Positions 1 through 10,423 of a DNA stretch of 64,000 nt are shown here, in pieces (within the stretch, counting starts at the first letter, position 1; the number at the start of each line of letters is the position of its first letter). The DNA is from Cryptomeria japonica (Eukaryota > Streptophyta > Pinopsida > Cupressales > Cupressaceae), in the NCBI RefSeq assembly GCF_030272615.1, contig NC_081408.1:342263793-342327792 (forward strand). The letters are read 5' to 3'. The translations under genes were made by a program, and so were the position numbers. Below the pieces are notes generated by a model. That model had not been told where the DNA came from. It worked only from the letters and a program-made list of their open reading frames with translations, and searched no databases.

Positions 1-646
1 TCTTCATTTGCAGTACCGTCACTCTGTCCTTGTTCAAATCCAAGTCCACTAGAATCTTCATTATGTCTTTGTCTATTCAATAACTCATCTAGTTGTGCTG
101 AACTAATATTGAATTTTTCTTTATACTCACTTTCAATAGTCAGATTGTCTCTCAGAATTATCATTTGTCTCTCAAACTCTTGTTCATTACTCTAGGATAG
201 TACTAAATCAGTTTTCAACATATCATTCTCATGAACCAAACTACCACATTCTTCAAATTTGTTCTTCAAAGATACAACAAGATTTTCTTCCTTTTTCTTT
301 TGGTCTTCAATCTCCTTAGACATTATCATAGTTATAGCTTGCATTTCATTTCTCATGACCATATTCTCTTGACTCAGTTTCTGACACCGTTCCTTAAGTG
401 CATCTTTCTCTTCATCGTCTTAATTTTGCAAAAGTTGCTTCCTCCTAGCTTGAATAGATGACAGCCTCTCCTGTAGGGAAAGAATGAATTCCTGAGAAAA
501 ATTCAATTCCTCTTGTAACTTCAAGTTTTTTATCCTTTCAGCATCATAATCTTCAAGTGTTACCTCAAGTTTCTTTTCTAAACTCATATCCATGGATTCC
601 GAATCTATGATCTTCCTCAAGTTGTTAAACTTCATCCGAGGCACAT
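1..646 (-). pseudogene. Copia-0 gag, C-terminal coiled-coil part
   Basis: Reading leftward from 644, the minus strand encodes a Lys/Glu/Leu-rich coiled coil. It ends near the window edge in a segment containing LDELLNRQR and SGLGFEQG, which resembles the end of the gag coiled coil in plant Ty1/Copia elements (a QR...GLG signature before the zinc knuckle). In-frame stops near 420 and 195 break it. The first methionine follows the primer-binding site almost directly, so the usual N-terminal UBN2 gag domain appears deleted. Gag would form the cytoplasmic virus-like particle. The rest of the element lies left of the window. The family call comes from motif and context. Confidence 0.6.
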
Positions 647-647
647 G

Positions 648-661
648 GCTCTAATACCAAT
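648..661 (-). promoter_or_regulatory. Primer-binding site of Copia-0 (initiator tRNA-Met type)
   Basis: The minus strand reads TTGGTATTAGAGCC directly inside the LTR end. The classical plant Copia site complementary to initiator tRNA-Met is TGGTATCAGAGC, so this has one C-to-T change. It fixes the element orientation as minus and identifies the adjoining repeat as a 5' LTR. Confidence 0.8.
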
Positions 662-1590
662 TGTTGGAATCCAAGAACACTGAGAGGGGGGGGGGGTGAA
701 TCAATGTTCTACCATGGTCTGCAATGAATATTTTTAACCTTATTAAAACATGCATACACCAACCGGTATACCGGTACATATAGAATTGAAAGAAGTAAAG
801 CAACCAATAGACCAATCACATAAATGAATACCATAACACAAAATTATACATGGAAAACCTCAAAGAGGAAAAATCACGGTGGGATTTGTGACCCACAAAA
901 TCAAGTCACTGGCCATATGAAGAGATATTACAAGATATAGGGGCCTACACATGTAGGAAGGCTTACAATCTAGAGCACACTGCTGAATCACAAAAGGAGC
1001 CTTACTGACTACATACAAATACAGACTACAATCCGAAGAAATGATTGAATTGCTAAGATAGTATCTTTTATGCTTGAATATAGTTTCGGTTAAGCTTTGT
1101 CTGTTCTGGTTTGAAATCCTAAACCCTTTACCGGAACACCCCTTTACATAAATATACTCATATACATGATTTATATCATATGTTTCACATTACATAACAT
1201 TATCATATTCTCCTATTAATCCATTACACAAAATGATCTAACCAACTGATCTATTTACCCTTTACAATTTATCATGCCTTATGTCGGCTTACAAAGATAT
1301 TTACAATATGAATATACCTCTAGGCTAGATAACATAAAACATGAATATCAAAAACAATTGTTGATGTTGGATCCAAAAGATGTTGGTCTCCAATACTAAT
1401 AACTTGATTCTAAACCATGTTGGCCTGTATTGTCAGTAACCAAAGAAATCTATCCAACCTGTCGGTATCGGTGTCGATGTCGGTGAAGTGTCTATCGGTA
1501 AACAACTAACCCAAAATATGAAGCCAAAATAAGTTGCCATGTTAGCATCAATGACAACATATTTAAACAAACCAATTGAGTGTCAATTGC
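662..1590 (-). repeat. 5' LTR of Copia-0 (family A), right end approximate
   Basis: It begins TGTTGG beside the primer-binding site and has an 11-G run (about 686-696) in the U5 part: on the plus strand GAGAGGG...GTGAATCA. Further in are a TGGAAAACC...GTGGGATTT block and CCGGTA/TCGGTA-rich stretches. The same order occurs in the LTRs at 3248 and 25508, so the three belong to related Copia families. The far end is not sharp; similarity to the other two fades near 1590 around ATCAATGACAACA. Confidence 0.65.
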
Positions 1591-2851
1591 CAAGAGTAAC
1601 TTTAAAGATGAAAGAAGATGAAAAGGGATTTTGAAAATGGTTTGGATTTGAAAAGCAAGAATGGTGAGAGGACTTAGCAAGTTTGGTTTGATTTAATTTT
1701 GATTAGGTTTGATTTTATTTGGATGGTCCTTGGATTAGGACAAGGTTGATTTGATTAGGATAGCACCTTATCCCTTGGATTAGGACTTAGATGGGGGTTG
1801 GTGATGTGACCACAAATCAAGGTGGAAACCAAGCTAGGGAGAAATTTAGACCTTTGTGTAATTGATCAAGGCCTTCTTCTACTTAGGATAGACTTGTGTT
1901 CCTAAGAAAAATAAGGCAAAAGAATTAGGGTTTTGAGAAACCCAAGATGATTAAGAAAAGGTACTTGGGGGAGATTCTTTCCCAAGCACAAAATCCAACT
2001 GATGATTGATTAAGGATAAAGGTCTAAATCCAACTTTCACAAAGTGTGAGCCTTAGAGTGAGGTTGATTGATGGAATGGATGATTTGATTTGATTGATTG
2101 ATTAAGGTTGATGATTGATTGATTGTTTGATTGGGTTGATTATGCTAAGTCCTTAGAAAATATTAAGGTTGACTATGGAAGAGAAGGAAGCTTGATTGAA
2201 GAAAAGAAATGTGATAAGAATAAATGTTACCTTAGATGGATTAATGTCTCAATAGGTGATTTGCGGATTGGGAAAATCAGATAAAGGAATGTGACCACTC
2301 CTATTAATGCATTGGGATAAACCTAATATTTGATAGAAAGTGTGGGTCCTCAAAGGTTTCTTATCAAACTCATTTCCATAATCATGAAGATAGTCATGGA
2401 ATTTATGCAAAAAAGTTCTATGTTTTAGCAAGAGTTTTTGGTTGATGTACAAAAACTTTTGATGCTTGAGGAGTTGCTTATAATCTTCTTCCTAACTTGG
2501 CGGTGTTTGACTTCTTTGGATGTTTGAGAGACTTGGTTTTATGGTGCATGGATGAAACTGACTAGAAATTTAACCAGGGCGAAGACATCGAAGTAGGACG
2601 AAGATGGTGAAACAGTGAGGCAGAGACGCCGAAACTTAGTGATGACAGGATGGAGATGCCAAAGGATAGTTTGACAATTTAAAATAGAAGTTTTAATTGG
2701 AATTTTGGTCAAATTTGGTCGAATCAAGTCTTGTCTACTTTTGGCAAGAAATTATCAGACAATAAAGACACATTGGCAAAGGTTGGAACGCTTTATGAAA
2801 AGTGTGAAAGTGATTGGGGGCCTAGATTAGCCCAATGATAAAGATGAAAAA
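1591..2851. other. AT-rich spacer with TTGATT microrepeats
   Basis: No credible gene is seen. From about 1680 to 2130 the strand is rich in TTGATT and TTGATTGATT runs, similar in texture to the Ty3/gypsy LTRs elsewhere in the window. It may be an old LTR remnant, but no TG...CA ends or target duplication could be identified. Confidence 0.4.
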
Positions 2852-3118
2852 ATGAAGACACTTCAAGCATACATCCTAGGTTATAAAAATGAAAACCATT
2901 GGATGGGCCTCTCGCACAAAGCGATACCTCAAACAAGTAGACAGGTAGAGATTCTAGTAGCATTGGGTCCCCCTTACAACACACTCACTTCTCGGGCATA
3001 CCAGATTCTCTTACCCCAAAGATCCAAAGATCATATGAGGGATTCCTATCTCATCTTGAGTGGGTACATGAGACGTAACTTTGAGGTACAATTTGCATCC
3101 CTTGCACCACTAATGTAG
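2852..3118 (+). CDS. Unrecognised 88-codon open frame, possibly a transposon gene fragment
   Basis: An uninterrupted frame of 88 codons with a mixed, protein-like composition (for example LSGYMRRNFEVQF). I do not recognise a family. The frame lies between two Copia LTRs, has no start-site context and no visible partner exon. A conserved fragment of a retroelement gag or of a captured host gene is possible, and so is chance. Confidence 0.2.
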   Translation: MKTLQAYILGYKNENHWMGLSHKAIPQTSRQVEILVALGPPYNTLTSRAYQILLPQRSKDHMRDSYLILSGYMRRNFEVQFASLAPLM

Positions 3119-3247
3119 GATTTTGTCTTTTCTTTCAGGAGTCCATATACGCTCTCTCCCTCGGGAGGCCTCTTTCCAATAGAACACAAGTACTGGGGAG
3201 GTCAGCATAGGTAGGCAATTATCACCCATCGTGAGTGATGACAACAA

Positions 3248-4582
3248 TGTAGAAAACTTAGAGGGGGGGTGAATCAATTTTCACAAAAACTCACTACACC
3301 TTAAACCACAAATCAAATCTAATAATTAATAGTTAAAGCATGAAATACCACATCAATATCAAACATAACACCAATATTTTTTATGTGGAAAACCTAATTA
3401 AGGGAAAAACCATAGTGGGAATCTACCCACAATGAGATAATACCCTATTAGGAGTAAGTGTAAATATTACAATGAGGAATGCACATGCATTCAGGCACAC
3501 TGCCTAGAGCTCACTGCTCAAAATAAGAAACCCAGAAAGGCTAAAACCTTTAAGGAAGGCTCACTACATTACAGGAAGTCTCATTGACTTACAAAATGTT
3601 TAGACAATAATTTGGATTACATGAACTGTGAAAATAGCATCTCCATATGCCCAAGTACAGTTTCGATTAAGCACACAGTATGCTCTACAACACTTCTCTT
3701 CTCTCCTTCACACTTATAAAAGATGAAATCACTTGTTCGCACATAAAACTCAATCATACATGCTCTCAAAGATCACATACATACATCTTACATCATTATT
3801 ACATTTATCTATGCAATTCATCAACCTATATTTCAAGGTCAGCTAAACCCTCAATACAAATAACAAAATAATGACCTCACATGCTACAACAATACATGTG
3901 GACCAAAACAATGTCGTCTAAGACATAGTCTAGACCCAAATCAATACCGCAAATATGAAAAACTTTGAATAATTACGCCTCAATCATCCGCAACATGCTA
4001 CAACCTCCAAGAATGTCGCATAACATGAATAACATCATTGCATAAAGAAAATCTTCAAAAACGTGCACAATAATCAATGTAGACCACCAATATGCATAGA
4101 ACATTATCTAGATATATTCACAAGCAACGTGAATTGCATCACAACAATTGCAACAACTCAAATCGTCATCTCTCTATCAGATCTCAAGAACATCAACATA
4201 ACTTACTGTCGACCTAAAAGATTTGCTTGTGGATTTCTAAATCATGAACCAATTGAATTGAGGACACACATCAACGTCTAGAATGCATATCATACATCCG
4301 CAACAAAACATATTACTATTTTGAAGCAATATGGAGCACAAACCAAAATACTGAATAACATGAACAGCTGAATAACATCCTCAATACTGGATCTCATAAC
4401 TTGATCAAAACATCATGCAGACCTATCCAAATGGGAATAAACTATCTATTGACAACATACCAAAACCCATTTAATTTGCATCAACTTATCTACAAAACAA
4501 ACTCATCCAATTTGACTGCAACAATGGAATACACACAAGAATATGTTTACATCAATGAAAAAGCATCAACCAATGTCCAACA
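3248..4582 (-). repeat. 3' LTR of Copia-1 (about 1.34 kb)
   Basis: The right end is CCAACA abutting the polypurine tract. The left end is placed at TGTAGAAAAC, just before the G7 run and GTGAATCA motif. The block TGGAAAACCT...GGGAAAAACCA...GTGGGAATC (about 3382-3425) matches the LTRs at 662 and 25508. The left boundary is uncertain by some 20 bp because TGATGACAACA at about 3236 could also start it. No target duplication can be checked, as the other end is lost. Confidence 0.7.
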
Positions 4583-4597
4583 ATCTCCCCCTTTGGC
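4583..4597 (-). promoter_or_regulatory. Polypurine tract of Copia-1
   Basis: The minus strand reads CCAAAGGGGGAGAT immediately before the 3' LTR, preceded by GCCATCAATG. This is the common plus-strand primer context of plant Copia elements and confirms the minus orientation. Confidence 0.8.
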
Positions 4598-4943
4598 ATT
4601 GATGGCAACATATGAATGTGAAAAATAATCAATGCAAAAAAAGAAATCAACTCACAACAATCTTCCTCAAAATCACAAGGATTAGCTCCCCCTTAGATAA
4701 ACAACTCAAATCTCAAATCTCAAAATTCTCTACTCTCCAACAGAGTTTTTCACATGCTTCTCTCCCCCTTTAACATCAATGACAAAGGCTCAGAAATATA
4801 GATTCTCTCCCCACAAATATGTACATCTTAACCAACACTGAATACCAACACTGACTACTCCCCATGAGTAGCTGCCTCACTCATCAATCCAGATCATAAA
4901 ATATCTCTATGAAGTTCACTAGACTGATGAAAATCCATGCATC

Positions 4944-5062
4944 TTAGCTCTCATCAGGAGGGGCAATCACCCCTAACTTCTCTTTGAGATATTCAAAAGT
5001 ATCTTTAGACAAAGGCTTCGTAAAGATATTTGCAATATATTCCTTTGTAGATACTGTTATCA
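4944..5062 (-). pseudogene. Copia-1 RNase H, C-terminal end
   Basis: The minus strand encodes STKEYIANIFTKPLSKDTF followed by EYLKEKLGV, the standard end of Copia RNase H (consensus EQIADIFTKPL). It is separated from the rest of the domain, which ends FFRERVTK near 10424, by the inserted DNA transposon. Joined conceptually, the two sides read continuously apart from a few residues at the insertion point. Confidence 0.8.
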
Positions 5063-5072
5063 CAAAAGTTTG
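5063..5072. repeat. Left target-site duplication of the long-TIR transposon
   Basis: CAAAAGTTTG here and CAAAATTTTG at 10414-10423 flank the element, matching at 9 of 10 bases. The site is nearly palindromic, so the exact element ends could shift by some bases. Confidence 0.55.
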
Positions 5073-6405
5073 CACCCTTGATGACCCAAGAAACCTTGAT
5101 CATCAACCTTGTGAAACATTGAATCAACCTCTCAAGTGTGGGACCTTGCTAAATGTAAGGTTTAATCTCCAAACAAGGTTGGCTTCCTATCAATCTAATG
5201 CAAAGTCTTGGACCAACCCAAGACATGAAAGTCTAATCTACTGATCTGACAAGGAAAAGGGAGAAAGATAAAAGGGATACTGAAAGAGGGGAAAGGGGGT
5301 TTGCACCCAGACTAAAACTATGATCTTCCCACCTACAACTGCACAAAAAGAAAATGAAATCACCCAAGACATGCACAAATTTCTACCCTAATTAGCCACC
5401 TAAGTGAAAGTGAATGTTGGAGTCTATGAAATGAGGAGAGGAACTGGGCTCAGTTCATAGTCAACATTCACATAGGGGATCAACACAAACACCTATAGTT
5501 AAGGAAAAACAAACAAGAATGTATTCAAACAATGAGGTAAGAGAAATACACACATTATAAGAATTGAAATTAGGCAGAACAAGTAAATTTCATTAATGAG
5601 AAGGCAAGGCAATTATTACAGTTGTAGAAGACATAGACTATTGTAAGAGAAAAAGAGGGAAAGATCCAACAATATGTTATAATTTTTCTTTTATAGTTTA
5701 AACATAACTCAGATGGTTGCCATTTGAGAAAACCTTAACCCTACCCAAGTTAGGTTACAAAATATTAGAGAGGAGGAGAAGATTAGATCAAGAACGATCT
5801 GATAGTGTGTTGCATCTATCTGTGAGAGCGTCTTCTACCTCTAGTAAAGCAAAACAACCCATTGGTGAAGTAATCCCTACCAACAAGCAAGGTCAAGCAC
5901 ACTTGCAGGGACAAAATTCTATGTTCTGCATTGAAGAGGGCATGGTGGCATAAAAAATTGACCAACAGGGGTCACTTTTGGAGTTATGGCATTGAAATCC
6001 AGTGGTAATTAGGTCCAAAATCAGGTGCCGACTGAACAAAAAACAAAATCTCGACCCTTGGGTCGACAATCACCCCGCATAGGGGTTAATTGCCAATGAC
6101 ACCTGCAAGTTTGAAAATCGGTCGTTGATCTAAGAGATTTGCGCGAAGATGGAAGCACTAGATCTCTCCACATAAGCACCCAACATGCCTAATAGATGAT
6201 TAAAACATGACCGTGGGATCAGGTCTTTATGAAAATCTAACAACTACTGATGTCTAACGTGGCACCCCGAGTCCATGTTTCCTTACTATGTTTGACCACT
6301 AAACAACCCTGCATACCATGTAGGATAAGGACACTGTCTTCTACTTTGTTTTCTTATTTTGTGGCCCTTTTGCACTCTCTGTTGTCCTTTGTGAGATAAG
6401 GGTTG
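5073..6405 (+). repeat. Left terminal inverted arm
   Basis: It pairs with 9072-10413. The outer 95 bp are near-perfect; the interior is diverged but clearly colinear and ends with one GAGATAAG unit near 6391 that matches the array next to the right arm. ORFs inside the arm (for example 5717-5953) are not supported as genes. Confidence 0.75.
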
Positions 6406-7675
6406 ACTATAGAAGGCAGCTTGATGAAATCAAGCAACAACTTTGGGAACAACAGCAAGAGGAGGCCTTTTACCAACAACAACAACAACAAGAGCTTGCT
6501 TGTCAAGATCAACTACATCAACAAAAAGAGTTGGAGGGTCATCAACAACATGAGGCCTTCATTGTGTAGCAAATTTCTTTTGCAAGGCAAGAGGATGAAA
6601 TCATGCAGTTGGTAGCCCTAGAGGTCATAATCATGTAGGAAAAGGCCTCTGCTCCTTTCCCCCCTAAAAGAAGATTCCAAAGTTTCAGATAGGGGAGCCC
6701 TCATAGATATTTTGAGGAGCCTATCCTTGAGCAGATCCACCTTTACACTGAGCATATCCAAGAGAGCCCTAATTTCAATTTCCTAAGTACCATGGGAATG
6801 CCAACTATGGATGTGCAAGAGGCTATTTTTCAAGTCCCTTAGTGGTCTAGTCCTGTTGAGATCCGTCTTTGCAAGGATGGACCTATTGTTTGGAGGGAAA
6901 ATGGAACTCATCCTCCCCACATATATACCAAGAAACCTACTGCTAAAATGAGGATGACATTGAGGAGTCTGAGATGCTGCTAGAGAATTCCATGGTAGAG
7001 CCTGAGGTGCTGGAGGAACAAAAGGAAGATAGCTTGCAACATTTGGACACAAAGAAAGAAGAATGCAATGAGGAAGCTTTGACTAGTCTTGATCATCTTC
7101 CCTCCATTGAGAATGAAGGAGCTCTTCCTTCATTTGAGCTAGTGGTGTATTCTCTACAAGAGGGGTCTACACTTGAAGAGGTTAGTCCTAGTGACTATAG
7201 GATATTGGGAGAAATTATTTATGCTCCCACTCCCATTTTTTAGTCCCTCAAGAGAGTCGCAACAATGCCCAAGTCAATCCCCTATGTTTTAAGAGTGAAG
7301 AGGAGTTGGAAGAGGACTCTTTTTGGGATGACTTGGAAGGCTTTTGTTTAGGCTTGGACACTTTACCGCCTTGTCCTATGCAAGTCCAAGAGAAATCAAA
7401 TGAGGACTTTCAACTTTTGGAAAGTCAAGATGATGACTTGCATGAGGTGGTTGTCCAAGGTGAGTAAGAACAAGCATCAGAACTGATTGAGAGAGAAAAA
7501 AAAATATCTGATTTTGATGATGAGGTTGAGGTAGAACATGTGGTAGACATTAAGGTTGATCTTGACCTTGATCTCCACATGTTCTCAAACATAATTGACA
7601 CTTTTTGTGCCAACCTCAATGAAGTTGAGTTCATCCTCTGCAGGGGGGGTAATCTGGTCAACATGATCAAATTTT
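6390..7675 (+). pseudogene. Unidentified gene inside the long-TIR transposon: Gln-rich N-part, acidic C-part
   Basis: Between the two arms, one frame from about 6409 encodes a Gln/Glu-rich coiled-coil-like stretch (LWEQQQEEAFYQQQQQQ), then PPKRRFQSF and a segment with RENGTHPPHIYTKK. After frameshifts it continues as acidic Ser/Glu/Asp-rich stretches: 6974-7243, then a third frame to about 7675 with SEEELEEDSFWDDLEGF and SDFDDEVEVEHVVDIKVDLD. Several stops and at least two frameshifts make it a pseudogene. I do not recognise a family and see no MURA, hAT or CACTA transposase signature. It may be a captured host gene, or an accessory gene of the element. Confidence 0.45.
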
Positions 7676-8330
7676 GATGATGGAGGTGGTTGAGTAGGAG
7701 CAGGCCAACAAGGAGAGCTCAACCTTTGTCAAATCAAGGGGTTTCCCAATCAGATTTCTCTCTTTGATTGGGGCCAAGCAGGAAGTTGCAAAGCCACATA
7801 CCCAGGTCACAAGTATATCTCAGACCAGCAATGTGTCTGATTAGCAAATTGGGGTATGCATTTTTATTTCTAAGTTGCAGGGTTTCTTGCAGCTATTCAT
7901 GGTTCTGCATTCACTTTTCCAGCTCTGTATTTTTTCCAACGTCATGTAAATCACCCTTCCCTATTTAGGGAGGGAAGATAATTTAACCAATCTGTGAATG
8001 ATTTTGTTGAACAACTTCCAGTTGATTGGCTAGAGTAGGGTAGCATAGGATTTCTTTTCCTCCAAGTGCTTCGACACATTGTATTTAATTTATGTTCTTT
8101 TGCTTTCCAAGAAGTGCTCAAGCACAATCTTCTCTTTCAATGTGACATAAAATTTTGATGTAATCCAGGTTGCAGGGGTAGAAATTATTTATTTTTGTTT
8201 CACGATTTGACTCTGCGCCCAATGGACTTCATAAGGCTACTAATCAATGTGCCAAGCAGGCTTATCACCCCCTCCAAGTCACGAGAAATGTTGGCAATTT
8301 TTGTGCCAACCTTAGTAGTTTTGACCGCAT
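7676..8330. other. Spacer between the captured gene and the GATAAG array
   Basis: AT-rich sequence with no supported coding frame. It may hold the 3' untranslated part of the gene to its left. Nothing else is seen. Confidence 0.3.
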
Positions 8331-9190
8331 GGGATAAGAGCAACAAGAAGCAAAGGGGCTTTTCCCTTATCCTGCAGAGTAAATCAGATGCAACAAGGAC
8401 TGTGCAGGATAAGGAATAGTGATACGAGGAATGTGTTTCCTCGTTATTCCATGGGGTAAAATGGAGACCCCAAAGATGACATAGGATAAGAAAACTCAAA
8501 GGCGGGTGGGCTTTTTGCTTATCCTGCAAGGTTTAAAAGACAACAAAAATGACCTGTGGGATAAGAAATAATAAAGGTGATGAATTATTTTCTCCTTATC
8601 CTGTGGGGGGGAAAGAGTGACAAAAGTGATGGCATGGGATAAGAAATAACAAACTGAAAGGCTTTATCCTTATCTCGCGGGGTTAGAACAACACACAGAT
8701 GATGCCACGGGATAAGTAGAGGACAAAGCAAAAACAAAGAAGCTTATCTCGTGAGGACAACATGGAGCAAAGAGAAAAGGTCACGTGGGATAAAAAAGTG
8801 TTATGGAAAAGCTCAAAAGGCTTCTCCCATGAGGATAACACATGATGATGTTGTGGGTAAAGAAGAAGAATGATAGGCATTTTCCCTTATCCCGCAGGGT
8901 TAAATGTGGAGATTGATGATCTCACGGGATAACAGAACAAAGGGAACGAAGGAATTCCTTATCGGACGCATTCCCGTGGGATAAGGAAATAAATGCAAAC
9001 TCAAGGAGTCTTATCCCATGGGGTAAAATTGAGGTCATGAGAGACCCGCGAGATAAGAAACAAATAAAAAACAAAGAGACCCTTATCCCATGGAGGACAA
9101 CAGAGATTGAAAAAGGGGTCGCAGGATAAGAAAACAAACTAGAAGCCAGGGTTCTTATCCCATGTGGTATGCAGGGTCGTTTAGCGGTCA
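8331..9190 (+). repeat. GATAAG tandem array, period about 75 bp, roughly 11-12 units
   Basis: GGATAAG or GGGATAAG recurs at about 8331, 8407, 8484, 8558, 8636, 8709, 8787, 8926, 8978, 9052 and 9124, each followed within some 30-60 bp by an inverted CTTATCC. Every unit could therefore fold as a hairpin, and GATAAG is also the core of the plant I-box. The array merges into the right arm; the left arm carries one corresponding unit. Long frames across it are artefacts of the repeat. Confidence 0.8.
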
Positions 9191-10413
9191 AACATAGTAA
9201 GGAAACGTGGACCCGGGGTGCCACATCAAACATTAGCAGTCATTGGATTTTCATACAGGCCCGATCCGACGACTATTTTTTAATCATCTATTGGTCCCAT
9301 TGAGTGCTTATGTGGAGAGATATCACTTGTCCATTTGTGTCCAAATCTCTCATATCAATGACTGATTTTCAAACTTGCAGTTGGCATTGGCATTTAACCC
9401 CTATGTGGGGTGGTTGTCAACCCGATGGTCAAGGTTTTGTTTTTTGCTCAGTTGGCACCCGATTTTGGACCTGATTTCAATGCAACGGCCGGATTTCAAT
9501 ACCATAACTCTAGAGGTGACCCCTGCAGGCTGATTTTTGATGCCTCAATGCCCTCTTCAATGCAGAATAGAGACTTTGTCCCTGCAAGTGTGGTTGGTCT
9601 TTCTTGTTGGCAGGGATTACTTCATTGATAGGTTGTTTTTCTTTTTCAGAGGTAGAGGATACCTTCAGAGGCCAGATTTAGCACACCATCAAATGATCAT
9701 TGATTTGATCTTCTTCTCCCCTCTCATATTTTTGTAACCTAACCCCAGTGGGGTTAGGGTTTCAATCAGTGGTTCAATTCTGAGTTATGCCTGAACTATA
9801 AAGGCAATTGTGTAGCCTATTCTCAGGATCTTCTCCTCTTTTCTCTTACAGTAATCTATGATTTCTGCAACTGTAAAATCACCTTGTCTCTGCATTAATA
9901 AAGTTTGCTTGCCTTATCTAGTTCCAATTTATGCAAATTTGTGTATCTCTTTTACCTATTTGTGTGAATGCATATTTTCTTACTTTCTCAACATCTATGA
10001 TAGTGTTGACTCCTCTTAGAGTGGCATTTAAGAATATTGGTCATTCCCCTGCCATCTTTAAGAATTCCAACCTTGACTCAATCTTAGAAAGATAGACTTA
10101 GATAGAAATTTGTGTATCTTTTGGGAAGTTTTATTGATGTTTTGTGCAATTACATGTGGGGTTACATCAAATTTCAGTCTAGGTGCAAGACTTGTTTCCC
10201 TTCTTTCATGCAACCATTCTCTCTCCATGTTCCCTATCAAAACATAGACTAGTTTTATTAGTGTTGTGTTGTTCCAACATCTACATTCAAATTGAATAGG
10301 AAGTCAACCTTCTCCGAAGATTCAACCTCACATTTAGCAAGGTCCCACACTTGAGAGGTTGATTCAATGTTTCACAAGGTTGATGATCAAGGTTTCTTGG
10401 GTCATGAAGGGTG
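9072..10413 (-). repeat. Right terminal inverted arm
   Basis: Inverted partner of 5073-6405. Its outer end is GGGTG at 10409-10413, followed by the target duplication. The inner part includes the last units of the GATAAG array. Confidence 0.75.
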
Positions 10414-10423
10414 CAAAATTTTG
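10414..10423. repeat. Right target-site duplication of the long-TIR transposon
   Basis: CAAAATTTTG, one mismatch from 5063-5072. Confidence 0.55.

Larger units (their letters stand above)
5073..10413. mobile_element. 5.3-kb DNA transposon with inverted arms of about 1.33 kb (Mutator-like candidate)
   Basis: The first and last 95 bp or so are nearly identical inverted copies (CACCCTTGATGACCCAAG at the left end, its complement at the right). Homology continues inward, at lower identity, to about 6405 and 9072. Examples of paired blocks are 5690-5790 with 9660-9790 and 6240-6330 with 9160-9250. A 9-10 bp target duplication and very long TIRs fit Mutator-like elements. No transposase domain is visible, so it would need a transposase supplied elsewhere. 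It interrupts the RNase H of Copia-1. Confidence 0.75.

Noticed and set aside
5063-5072. Reading the shared TCACAAAA at both flanks as part of the TIR
   Set aside because: The flanks continue the Copia RNase H frame, so a near-palindromic 10-bp target duplication explains it better, though exact ends stay uncertain.
8331-9190. CRISPR-like appearance of evenly spaced repeats
   Set aside because: Units are diverged, spacer parts are also related, and the context is a eukaryotic transposon.
8200-9233. Several frames across the GATAAG array
   Set aside because: Their content follows the 75-bp repeat and no frame persists between units.
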